Positions 1 through 6,906 of a stretch of 9,369 nt of DNA are shown here, in pieces (position 1 is the stretch's first letter; each line of letters begins with the position of its first letter). This stretch comes from JBAXGE01 sp044344145. GTDB taxonomy: Bacteria > Planctomycetota > Phycisphaerae > WQYP01. The stretch spans positions 1 to 9,369 of the forward strand of contig JBIJDM010000103.1 in NCBI GenBank assembly GCA_044344145.1. The letters are read 5' to 3'. A model generated the notes under the pieces. The model had not been told where the DNA came from. It searched no databases and saw only the letters and a program-made list of their open reading frames with translations. Both the position numbers and the translations under genes were made by a program.

Positions 1-1023
1 CAGCTTGCCCCCGTGACCCTTGTTCGGCAGCAAAGGCTCGGTACTCAGGTCTTCATCAATCAGCGGGGCGTAGATGTCGGACTTCGCCACCAGTACCAGC
101 AGCGGTTTATCATACTTGGCATACGCGGCCATGCTGGCCAGTTTGCGGATCCGATTCGAAGCTTCCGAAAGAATCGTTTCCTGGCGCATGGTTTGGATGG
201 ATTCAACAATCTGCGGATCGCTGGAAATGCCCTGACAGCGTTTGCGGAAACGGGGGTCCTGGGTGGGATCAAACAGGAACATCAGTGCCTTAGCCCGGGA
301 CAAATGCCGGGTAACCGGGGCGTTGGCGGTATCTTCGCCGACCCCGAAGTGCTCACCGGCATTATCATACAAACACATCGTCCGGCCAATCTGGCTGGCG
401 TACTGCTGATAGGGGTGTCCCTGCGTGGGCCGCAGGGTAAACAGGAACGGCTTGGGCAGTTTGGTTTCCTGACCATTGATCCGCAATGAGCGATACAAAT
501 CGCCCTGTGTGCGGGTCTTATCCAGCATCACCGGCTTCTCCGGATCGCTGGGTAGAAAGAGCGTTTCTTCATAGCGGTTGATGATCCAGTTGGCTTCCTT
601 GTCCGCATCGGTAAACAACAAGGCAAAATGCCGGGCCATCTTCTGCCGCAGTTCCCAGGTCATGGCGGCGAGGAAATTTGACTTGCCGCTGCCGGGACTA
701 CCGATCAAGGATACGAATGTGATTTCGTTTTCCAGCAGGGCCCGGGGCAATTGTAAATGGCAATTGGGACAGGCCAGAGCCTGACTGATAATACCGCGGG
801 CATCAATCGCCTGACCTTCCACCGTAAACCGGCTGGGCAGGAAGCGCAGATGCTCTTCGGGCAGGATGGGGTCGCCGATGAGTTCTTCATGCTGGGCCAC
901 CCACAACACATCTTCGGGTTTGAACTCATGCCAGCAGTGCGGGCAGGTGACTTTCCGTTGCAGCGGAATCCCACCATGCAAAGCGGCCCCGGTATCGGCA
1001 GAGTATTGGTATTGTGTCGTCAA
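1..1023 (-). CDS. Zinc-ribbon P-loop GTPase-like protein, C-terminus cut off by window edge
   Basis: This partial reading frame runs 341 codons without a stop to the left edge of the window. The N-terminal part carries two CPxC pairs (CPHC at residues 27-30, CPNC at 85-88), a likely split zinc ribbon. A P-loop NTPase domain follows: Walker A GSPGSGKS at 108-115, a DNAG box resembling the G3 DxxG motif at 220-223 with a hydrophobic strand before it, and VAKSD at 312-316 where GTPases carry the guanine-specifying NKxD. This order fits a GTPase-like switch protein, perhaps of the kind Pfam calls double-GTPases. The first Asn of NKxD is Ala, so guanine specificity is uncertain. The start is TTG at 1023-1021, chosen because GAGGAG lies 8 nt upstream and no ATG occurs in frame before the P-loop. 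It is last in the tad-like operon, 85 nt after the pseudokinase. A regulatory role is inference, and the exact family is not recognised. Confidence 0.78.
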   Translation of the reverse strand, partial: MTTQYQYSADTGAALHGGIPLQRKVTCPHCWHEFKPEDVLWVAQHEELIGDPILPEEHLRFLPSRFTVEGQAIDARGIISQALACPNCHLQLPRALLENEITFVSLIGSPGSGKSNFLAAMTWELRQKMARHFALLFTDADKEANWIINRYEETLFLPSDPEKPVMLDKTRTQGDLYRSLRINGQETKLPKPFLFTLRPTQGHPYQQYASQIGRTMCLYDNAGEHFGVGEDTANAPVTRHLSRAKALMFLFDPTQDPRFRKRCQGISSDPQIVESIQTMRQETILSEASNRIRKLASMAAYAKYDKPLLVLVAKSDIYAPLIDEDLSTEPLLPNKGHGGKL

Positions 1024-1031
1024 GGTCTGTG

Positions 1032-1037
1032 CTCCTC
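1032..1037 (-). promoter_or_regulatory. Ribosome binding site deciding the TTG start of the GTPase-like gene
   Basis: On the minus strand the hexamer GAGGAG lies 8 nt before the TTG at 1023-1021. The in-frame GTG at 1059-1057 has no purine-rich element at a usable distance, so TTG is the preferred start. Confidence 0.6.
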
Positions 1038-1108
1038 GGTAACTATGGGTATAACGCACTAAATCGTCGTTTGATTCGCTAAAGTATGCGAAAACGTGAT
1101 ATTCTTGT

Positions 1109-2302
1109 CTAGAAGATACCCTCAACTTCCGGGCTATTCACCCAGTTTATCTGGTCAGACGATAATTGGTGCATCCGCGACAATAAGCCCTGCTTGGCTT
1201 GACGTTGCAGCGTGGCAATATCGTAGGGGCCGGTTACCCGTCCGCGCAGACGCACATAATAGCTGCCTGACGGAGCCACCGAAGCGGGTGCACCACCCGG
1301 CATGGGGGCAGCGGGGGTACCCGGCCGCATGGGCATGCCGGGCATAGGGGCTAGCCCCGGACGTACCGGCATACCAGGCATTTGCGGCACACCCGGTCGG
1401 GCTGGTGTGGCCGGTGCCGTGGCGGAAGGTATCGAACTGGTGCTGGCGGGTAGCGCACCGGTCATCGAACGCAGTTGTTGGTGTAATTCCAGAGCTGATT
1501 GAATGCGGCGCTCGCGGGGTTTGGCAATTAATTTCGCAATAACGTCAGACAGTGTCGCAGGGAATTTCTTGTCCAACTCCGATAGGGCGGGTGCGACATT
1601 CCCAAACGAACAATGCCAAGCCATCCACTTATTCGCATTAGCGTGGCGACTGTTTTCGTAGACGACCGGGAACGCATAGCGATGTTGCTTGTTGCCCAGA
1701 GCGAAATGGTAGGCCAAATGCCCCAGAGCGTACAGGTCTGTGGTGGCATCCGGCTGGCCGAACTCGCTGCTCAGTAATTCTGGTGCGGAGAATGGGAGCA
1801 TGCTACTGCTGGCAGCATTATCCTGATTGCCCAGCCGGGCCCGGTGTAAACTCAGAAGCGCAAAGTTCCCCGCATTGTCCATCCCGATATTATCGGGCTG
1901 AATATCGTTGGCTAAAATCTGGGGCTTGACGGTGTGGAGGGTGATGAGCGCCTCGGCCATGTGCATCAGCAAGCGGGCCACATCGGTGGGATTACCGGCG
2001 ATATCGGTGATTTTCCCCGAAAGTAAGGTCGGGTAATAGGCGCTGGCCAGCCACGGTTGGCCTTCGGTCAGACCCGCACCGACCATCGTTCCGATGCGGG
2101 CGTGGGTGCCCAGTGTGGCATAAAGTTTCACCAGGTTGTGAAAGCGGGTCTCGGTGTTTTTGTCACTGCTACTGACTGGGGCGTATAGCACGACGTGTCG
2201 GCGGTTTCCGCCGGGGAGCGGCTCTTCGGCTTTATAAAGTTGCGTGGCATCTTCCACGCCAATGGGTTCTTGGACGGTAAAACGATCAAGTTGTTTTTTC
2301 AC
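1109..2302 (-). CDS. Ser/Thr kinase-like pseudokinase with proline-rich linker and C-terminal GYF_2-like domain
   Basis: The 397-residue protein has a kinase fold at about residues 8-278. The catalytic loop region is recognisable (AND-IQPDN at 131-138, aligning with HRD-IKPEN), as are APE at 173-175 and DLYALG at 189-194. Key residues are lost: the glycine loop is absent, the VAIK lysine is Tyr40 (VVLY, 37-40), HRD is AND, the loop lysine is Gln135, and DFG is Ser-Leu-His at 151-153. Without the ATP-binding Lys and the metal-binding Asp, it is probably a pseudokinase used as a scaffold or sensor. A Pro/Ala/Met-rich linker (about 283-345) contains a 12-residue repeat. The last 50 residues (YYVRLRG, then GPY at 358-360, W387) resemble a GYF_2 domain. 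No membrane segment is seen. The GTG start is preferred because GAGG lies 5 nt upstream. The gene sits 27 nt after the FHA gene. Substrates and partners are unknown. Confidence 0.82.
   Translation of the reverse strand: MKKQLDRFTVQEPIGVEDATQLYKAEEPLPGGNRRHVVLYAPVSSSDKNTETRFHNLVKLYATLGTHARIGTMVGAGLTEGQPWLASAYYPTLLSGKITDIAGNPTDVARLLMHMAEALITLHTVKPQILANDIQPDNIGMDNAGNFALLSLHRARLGNQDNAASSSMLPFSAPELLSSEFGQPDATTDLYALGHLAYHFALGNKQHRYAFPVVYENSRHANANKWMAWHCSFGNVAPALSELDKKFPATLSDVIAKLIAKPRERRIQSALELHQQLRSMTGALPASTSSIPSATAPATPARPGVPQMPGMPVRPGLAPMPGMPMRPGTPAAPMPGGAPASVAPSGSYYVRLRGRVTGPYDIATLQRQAKQGLLSRMHQLSSDQINWVNSPEVEGIF
1313..1384 (-). repeat. Two tandem copies of a 36-nt unit encoding a 12-residue Pro/Met/Arg repeat
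   Basis: Residues 307-318 (QMPGMPVRPGLA) and 319-330 (PMPGMPMRPGTP) of the pseudokinase are adjacent copies of one 12-residue unit. A partial third copy (PMPGG) begins at residue 333. The underlying DNA is also similar between 1319-1345 and 1355-1381, so the linker probably grew by tandem duplication. Confidence 0.75.
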
Positions 2303-2307
2303 ATCAA

Positions 2308-2311
2308 CCTC
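2308..2311 (-). promoter_or_regulatory. Ribosome binding site for the GTG-started pseudokinase
   Basis: GAGG on the minus strand lies 5 nt before the GTG at 2302-2300. This supports a non-ATG start and places the site inside the 27-nt gap after the FHA gene. Confidence 0.5.
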
Positions 2312-2329
2312 AATGGGGCGTAGGTACGA

Positions 2330-3151
2330 TTAACGCGAATTACGGACGGCCACTTCCAGGCGGCGCGTGACAAACTGATACAAGGCGGCCTGCATTTGTT
2401 TTTCGCTCATTTGCGGGGCATTTGCCGGAGTTGTGGTGTCTTTTTCCTCTGGGACCGCCAAGAGGCTTTGCAGGGCACGGGATTCTTCCATGGCCGAACT
2501 GCTGAACATAAAGGGCGAATTTTCGCCCGGACGACGGGCTTCCATGTTGGCCATCAAGAGCGTAACTTTGGTCCAGGCGATTTTGGCCCCCACATAATCC
2601 CCGGCATGTTCCAGACGCCAGCCTTCCTGAAACATAAAGGGCAGTTTGGCCGGAAAGCGTTGGGCCTCGGGATAATTCGATCCGGTCCGGCGTTCCATCC
2701 ATTGGACGATAGTTTTTTGGGTGTAATCCCAATTCTGGGCAGGAGGCTGACTGTCGCCCCCGAACATGAACAGGGCCACCAAACCCAGTGCCAGTATGCC
2801 AAAGATGGCCAATACTAACGTACCCGCACGACCACTGAGCAAACTACCTTGATCGTCGGCCATTTCCACCCGGAAGACCAGATCCGGCGCCAAGCGCAGC
2901 ACATCTTTATGCCGTAATCGGGTCTTGGTAGTGATCTTGGTGTCATTGACAAACGTTCCGAAACTGGACAGGTTTTCTATCTGACAATCATCCGTCCCCA
3001 AGACCAGCACGCAATGCTCAAAGGATACCTGGGGCGATTCGGTCTTGAAGAGCGAACGCGCGGTGCGCCCGATGACGTTGTCGCCGTTAAGCAGCTTCAC
3101 CCGCACATCGGTACGGGCGGGATCGGAAATCAGTAACAGTTGGCAATCCAT
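2330..3151 (-). CDS. FHA-domain single-pass membrane protein
   Basis: The 273-residue protein begins with a forkhead-associated (FHA) domain at about residues 5-95. It keeps the signature positions: GR at 28-29, Ser43 and His46 of the SxxH motif, and N60 leading to GTFVN at 65-69. FHA domains bind phosphothreonine peptides, and the intact motif suggests this one can. One strong transmembrane helix follows at about 110-131. An Arg just before it and an Asp just after it suggest the FHA domain is cytoplasmic and the remaining 140 residues face out. In that part, residues 175-200 (GW-LE-AGDY-GA-IAW) look like one TPR-type helix pair, and the C-terminus is helical and charged. The start is ATG with a modest GGCGG 6 nt upstream. 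It lies 18 nt after tadC. By position it may tether a phosphorylated partner to the Tad platform, which is inference. No named family is recognised for the C-terminal half. Confidence 0.85.
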   Translation of the reverse strand: MDCQLLLISDPARTDVRVKLLNGDNVIGRTARSLFKTESPQVSFEHCVLVLGTDDCQIENLSSFGTFVNDTKITTKTRLRHKDVLRLAPDLVFRVEMADDQGSLLSGRAGTLVLAIFGILALGLVALFMFGGDSQPPAQNWDYTQKTIVQWMERRTGSNYPEAQRFPAKLPFMFQEGWRLEHAGDYVGAKIAWTKVTLLMANMEARRPGENSPFMFSSSAMEESRALQSLLAVPEEKDTTTPANAPQMSEKQMQAALYQFVTRRLEVAVRNSR

Positions 3152-3169
3152 ATGCTTCCGCCTGTGGGT

Positions 3170-4093
3170 TTAATCCATTTTGAAACCATTGATCATAATC
3201 GGAACGATAAACGGCCCAAAGAGCAGCAACACCGCGCTGCCCATGACCATCGTGGAGGGAATCATCACCAGTGAACCGGCGGCACCGGCCTTGGCCTGGG
3301 CCCGTAAGACCCGTTCGGAGTTCAGGCGATCCGACAGCCGTTCCAAGGTTTCCGCCAACGGCCAGCCCAGTTCTTCGGACTGGACCACGCTATCGCAGAA
3401 ACTGGTTAAATCGTCAATATCCAGCCGTTCTGCCATCCGGCGGAAGGCTTCCACCCGGGCGGCACCGACTTCAATTTCCGCCAGCGCCTGGCCTAATTCC
3501 TCACCAATCGGATGGGCTTCGTAGTCGGCCACCACCCGTTTCATTGCGATCCCCAGCGAACTGCCGGAACGCAGAATCAAGACCAGCAAATCCATCATGT
3601 AGGGCATGGCCGAGACAATTTGAATCTCACGCTCGTCGGCCCGGGATTTTAACGTGGAGACCAGCAACAGATACCCCATCGGCAGGCCCATCATGCCCAG
3701 CCACGACCATTCCGGCCCCAGTAACTGCCAGGCGAAAAACGCCAGCAACAGTGACAATGCCGAACCCATGAGCATACCGACGGAAACCAATTCGTCATCT
3801 TCAAAACCACCCGGATAACCCGCCCGCGCGTAAGGGGCGCGGACATAATCACGCAGGACCCGCAATTCTGCCCGCGCCAGCAACCGCCCCAGATTGCTGA
3901 TAAAGGGCATCAAGAGAGCCATGATGGGATTGCTGCGGATCATCTGCTGACGCCGTTCGCTGCGGCGCATGGAAACCATGGTTACGCGCGGTGCCTGAGC
4001 GCCACTTTGAAGGATTTGCATGATGCTCAAGCCGATGGCAGCCGCGGCCAGTCCGTACAACCCGCTGGCGATGATTTTCAGAATCAGATCCAA
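3170..4093 (-). CDS. tadC: TadC-like inner-membrane platform protein (type II secretion F domain)
   Basis: The 307-residue protein has an N-terminal membrane helix (about 5-28), a cytoplasmic stretch, two close membrane helices (about 102-123 and 128-147), and a T2SSF/GspF-like domain (about 160-270) ending in a hydrophobic segment (about 272-300). The domain carries the usual pattern of a PYMMDLLVLILRSGSSL helix, a charged middle with SFCDSVVQSEELG (residues 231-243), and a second helical pair. In Tad systems TadB and TadC form the inner-membrane platform on which the TadA ATPase acts. Position directly after tadB supports the TadC name over TadB. The start is TTG with GGAGG 6 nt upstream, 20 nt after the tadB stop. 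Length is normal for the family and no disruption is seen. Confidence 0.87.
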   Translation of the reverse strand: MDLILKIIASGLYGLAAAAIGLSIMQILQSGAQAPRVTMVSMRRSERRQQMIRSNPIMALLMPFISNLGRLLARAELRVLRDYVRAPYARAGYPGGFEDDELVSVGMLMGSALSLLLAFFAWQLLGPEWSWLGMMGLPMGYLLLVSTLKSRADEREIQIVSAMPYMMDLLVLILRSGSSLGIAMKRVVADYEAHPIGEELGQALAEIEVGAARVEAFRRMAERLDIDDLTSFCDSVVQSEELGWPLAETLERLSDRLNSERVLRAQAKAGAAGSLVMIPSTMVMGSAVLLLFGPFIVPIMINGFKMD

Positions 4094-4099
4094 AGCAAA

Positions 4100-4104
4100 C
4101 CTCC
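4100..4104 (-). promoter_or_regulatory. Strong ribosome binding site for the TTG start of tadC
   Basis: A perfect GGAGG on the minus strand sits 6 nt before the TTG at 4093-4091. It is one of the best Shine-Dalgarno sequences in the operon and may offset the weak start codon. Confidence 0.65.
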
Positions 4105-4113
4105 AACGTATCG

Positions 4114-4962
4114 TTAAACCCGGCTGCGGGTAATGCGCATTCCCAGGAAGGTGCCCAGACCGCCGAGAATCACCGCGCCCAGCAGAATCACATAACCCTG
4201 CGGGGTGGTGAACATCAGCTTCACACCTTCCGGATTGACAGTGGCGATAATGGCCAGCATGAACCAGGGCGCCAACAACAACACTTTGATATTCGTGCGA
4301 CCCTCACTGGTATGCGCAGCCACAGTGGCCCGCATCTGCTTGAGCTTGTCCAGCGAAATGGAAATACGATTTAGAGTCTCGGAGATATTACCGCCCATTT
4401 CCCGGTTCAACAGGATCGCCGACGCGAACAGATTGAAGTTGGGCAACTTCAAGCGGTTTTTCGATTCAATGATGGTGGTTTCCAAATCCGAACCATGGGC
4501 ATAGCGGTTGGCCATGATGCGGAACTCGGTACGAATGGGGTCCGGTGCGTTCTCGGCCAGCCGTTGGATCGCCTGCACCAGCGTCAATCCCGCCCGCATG
4601 GAGTTACACATATTGGAAACGGTGGGGGCGAGTTGTTCGTCAATTTGTTTGCGGCGTTTTTGCCACAGATATCCGATCAGCATTTTTGGCACGAACAACA
4701 TGCCAATCCAGAGCAAAATACTCAGCAGCGGATTGCCCAAAGTGGCCAGTAAAATCACCAGCAGGACCCCATAGGCAATATAAATCCGGATCGTGATGCG
4801 CCCGGCATTGATGGGTTCGGGGCTGAAACGGGCCGACGTTTCGGCCACATAATCACAGTCCCGGTGATAACGCCGCAGCAGCATACCACGCTGGGCGTAG
4901 ACCAACAGGCCCACACCGGCACCGATGAGTAATGCGCTGAGTAATACGTTGAGAAAAGTCAT
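4114..4962 (-). CDS. tadB: TadB-like inner-membrane platform protein (type II secretion F domain)
   Basis: The 282-residue protein starts with a membrane helix (about 3-23), followed by a pair of helices (about 58-75 and 77-96). A T2SSF domain spans about 108-225: QLAPTVSNMCNSMRAGLTL at 110-128, and EMGGNISETLNRI at 188-200, a well-conserved stretch in TadB/GspF proteins. Two C-terminal helices follow (about 225-243 and 255-275). Family knowledge places TadB in the inner membrane with TadC, contacting the motor ATPase. Its ATG overlaps the tadA stop as ATGA, and AGG abuts the start with no ideal Shine-Dalgarno spacing, so translation is probably coupled to tadA. Length is slightly short but within the family range. 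Confidence 0.88.
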   Translation of the reverse strand: MTFLNVLLSALLIGAGVGLLVYAQRGMLLRRYHRDCDYVAETSARFSPEPINAGRITIRIYIAYGVLLVILLATLGNPLLSILLWIGMLFVPKMLIGYLWQKRRKQIDEQLAPTVSNMCNSMRAGLTLVQAIQRLAENAPDPIRTEFRIMANRYAHGSDLETTIIESKNRLKLPNFNLFASAILLNREMGGNISETLNRISISLDKLKQMRATVAAHTSEGRTNIKVLLLAPWFMLAIIATVNPEGVKLMFTTPQGYVILLGAVILGGLGTFLGMRITRSRV

Positions 4963-6854
4963 CCTACTTTTACCTGTTCAAACCAAGATTGTAGTTGCAG
5001 GAACCCTTTTTCCACCATGTCCGGCAGGAACCGCGGCATGTAACCCGTGGGCCGCAGGGCCAGACCATTCTTGTCGGCCTGTGCGACCATAATATCGCGG
5101 GTCTCAATTTCCCCGGTCTGGGGGTGGATACCGATGATTTCCGAAATCTGACTGACCACGCGGCCGCCGTTGGGCATGCGTTCCAGATGGACAATAATCT
5201 CGATGGCGGTGGAAATCTGCCTCCGCACGGCCTGCAGCGGGATTTCCGCACCCATCAACACCATGGTCTCCAAACGGCTCATCGCATCGGCGGCGGAGTT
5301 GGCGTGCAGCGTGGTCATCGAACCCCGGTGCCCGGTGTTCATGGCCTGTAACATGTCAATGACTTCATCACCACGGCATTCGCCAACGATGATACGGTCA
5401 GGCCGCATACGCAGGGCGTTTTTAACCAGACTGCGGATGTTGTATTCGCCCACCCCTTCGGCGTTGGCCTGTTTGGTTTCCAAACTGACCACATGCTCCT
5501 GATGAAGCCGCAATTCCGCGGAGTCTTCGATGGTCACCACGCGTTCGTGGCTGGGAATCATACCGCTGAGGGCATTCAGCAGCGTGGTTTTACCGGTACC
5601 GGTACCACCCGATACCAGCATGCTGCAGCGATACTGTACGCATGCCCGCAGCAGGGCCACGGCCGGGCGGGTCAGGGTCCGCCAGCGGATCATATCATCC
5701 ACCGTGACGCGGGTTTGCGGGAATTTACGAATGGTGATGCAGGGGCCCTTGATGGCCAGCGGTTCGATAATGGCATTCACACGCGAACCATCACGCAAAC
5801 GTGCATCCACCAGTGGTTGGCTGCGGTCAATGCGCCGGCCCAAGGGGGACACGATACGTTCGATGACGGAGATGGCAGACTCTTCCGAGGGGAAGGTGTA
5901 GGGGACTTTGGTAATCCGGCCACCCCGTTCGATGTAGATCAGATTGGGCTTGACCACCATAATTTCCGTGATGCTGGGCGAACGCAACATGTCTTCCAGC
6001 GGGCCCAGACCAAAAATGATGTCATAGAGAATTTTCTTGATGTAGACGACCACCAGATAAACCCGGAGGTTGTCGAGCATTTCCTGCTGGGTGGCGTTGA
6101 ATTGGGTTTCGAATTGCAGTTCCACCACATCTTCGGCATTGCTGGGCAGAGGTTTGCCTTCGATGATGCCCATCCGCGTGGCCATGCGGCCGAGAATCCC
6201 TTCCAACAGGGTTTCATTTTCGGGATTGATGCCCACCTGTGTCCAGGTGGTTTGAATCTTTACTTCCTGATTGAATTTCTTGACTACCCAATCCAGCATG
6301 CGGGTCTTGAGTGCCCGTTTCAGCATCACCGGCGTGATGGGCGATTCCAGTACCTGGGACTTGAACTCGCCCAGCAGCATATCATCGACGACGAGATTGA
6401 GCGTCTCCGTACGGTCGGTGGAGCCTTCGACCCGGGTCCAGGCTCCCAGCCGCAAATCCAAACGCCGCAGCACGGTGGCATGCAGCACATTGATGATATC
6501 GGTGATTTGGGCTTCGATGTTGGCACTGGCGCTCGTGGCCGCCAAGGTGTCGTCCCGTTGGGCTTCTTCCAAACGCAGGACAAATTCCACCAACCGGATG
6601 ACCGCATTACTTTTGAGAATATGCTTCTGTCCGGCCTTAAACTCTTTCCCGTCAATCGTGACCGGATTGGCCCCGGGCATGACTTCCAGTTCCCAGCCAC
6701 CTTCCGCACGTTCCACACGGGCATGCACCGGGGCGATGAACCGGGAATCAAGTTTCAGATCGCAACTGGCATCGCGTCCGATTAAAAAACCCGATTGGCC
6801 TTCAAATCCAGTCCACTGCCGATTGGTCAGGGTATTTTGAACGGTAACACGCAT
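4959..6854 (-). CDS. tadA: TadA/CpaF-type secretion ATPase with N-terminal FHA domain
   Basis: This 631-residue motor ATPase should power pilin assembly or secretion at the inner-membrane platform. The C-terminal half is classical CpaF/TadA: GLGPLEDML at 282-290, TEIMV at 296-300, Walker A GGTGTGKT at 416-423, the Asp box VVTIEDSAE at 439-447, Walker B-like DRIIVGECRGDE at 486-497 with catalytic-type Glu492, and the His box TTLHANS at 514-520. All catalytic motifs look intact. Two features are unusual. Residues 1-97 form an FHA domain (IGR at 25-27, His44, NPVTIDGK at 63-70), although the Ser of SxxH is Ala41. A further 70-100 residues are inserted in the helical region before GLGPLE. Typical family members are about 420-480 residues. 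The start is ATG with only a weak GGGTGA upstream, 52 nt after cpaB, and the gene ends in an ATGA overlap with tadB. Confidence 0.93.
   Translation of the reverse strand: MRVTVQNTLTNRQWTGFEGQSGFLIGRDASCDLKLDSRFIAPVHARVERAEGGWELEVMPGANPVTIDGKEFKAGQKHILKSNAVIRLVEFVLRLEEAQRDDTLAATSASANIEAQITDIINVLHATVLRRLDLRLGAWTRVEGSTDRTETLNLVVDDMLLGEFKSQVLESPITPVMLKRALKTRMLDWVVKKFNQEVKIQTTWTQVGINPENETLLEGILGRMATRMGIIEGKPLPSNAEDVVELQFETQFNATQQEMLDNLRVYLVVVYIKKILYDIIFGLGPLEDMLRSPSITEIMVVKPNLIYIERGGRITKVPYTFPSEESAISVIERIVSPLGRRIDRSQPLVDARLRDGSRVNAIIEPLAIKGPCITIRKFPQTRVTVDDMIRWRTLTRPAVALLRACVQYRCSMLVSGGTGTGKTTLLNALSGMIPSHERVVTIEDSAELRLHQEHVVSLETKQANAEGVGEYNIRSLVKNALRMRPDRIIVGECRGDEVIDMLQAMNTGHRGSMTTLHANSAADAMSRLETMVLMGAEIPLQAVRRQISTAIEIIVHLERMPNGGRVVSQISEIIGIHPQTGEIETRDIMVAQADKNGLALRPTGYMPRFLPDMVEKGFLQLQSWFEQVKVG
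6564..6854 (-). other. FHA domain fused to the TadA ATPase
   Basis: Residues 1-97 of the TadA-like protein show the FHA pattern: beta-rich start, FLIGRD around 23-28, HARV at 44-47, a glycine turn, VTIDGK at 65-70, and LKSNAVIRLVEFVLRLE at 80-96. The glycine-arginine pair and the histidine are present. The phosphate-contacting Ser is replaced by Ala41, so phosphothreonine affinity may be reduced or altered. Confidence 0.8.
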
Positions 6855-6906
6855 GCATCACCCGCTATAGACGAACCGAGGAAACCAAATACAACAATCA
6901 CACCGG

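Noticed and set aside
13..489. A 158-codon plus-strand open frame at the left edge
   Set aside because: It lies opposite the GTPase-like gene, whose translation carries Walker A, DxxG and zinc-ribbon motifs. The plus-strand product has no recognisable domain.
705..977. A 90-codon minus-strand frame inside the GTPase-like gene
   Set aside because: It is the same strand in another frame and lacks coherent motifs. The in-register frame gives the zinc ribbon and P-loop.
1075..1092. Inverted repeat TTCGC-N8-GCGAA before the GTPase-like gene, considered as a terminator
   Set aside because: The stem has only 5 bp with an 8-nt loop and no following run of T on the minus strand. The gene order favours read-through.
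5493..6785. A 430-codon plus-strand open frame opposite tadA
   Set aside because: It is antisense to a clear CpaF/TadA ATPase with all motifs intact. Its His/Asp/Gly-rich, domain-free translation is typical of a shadow frame, and no Shine-Dalgarno site supports it.
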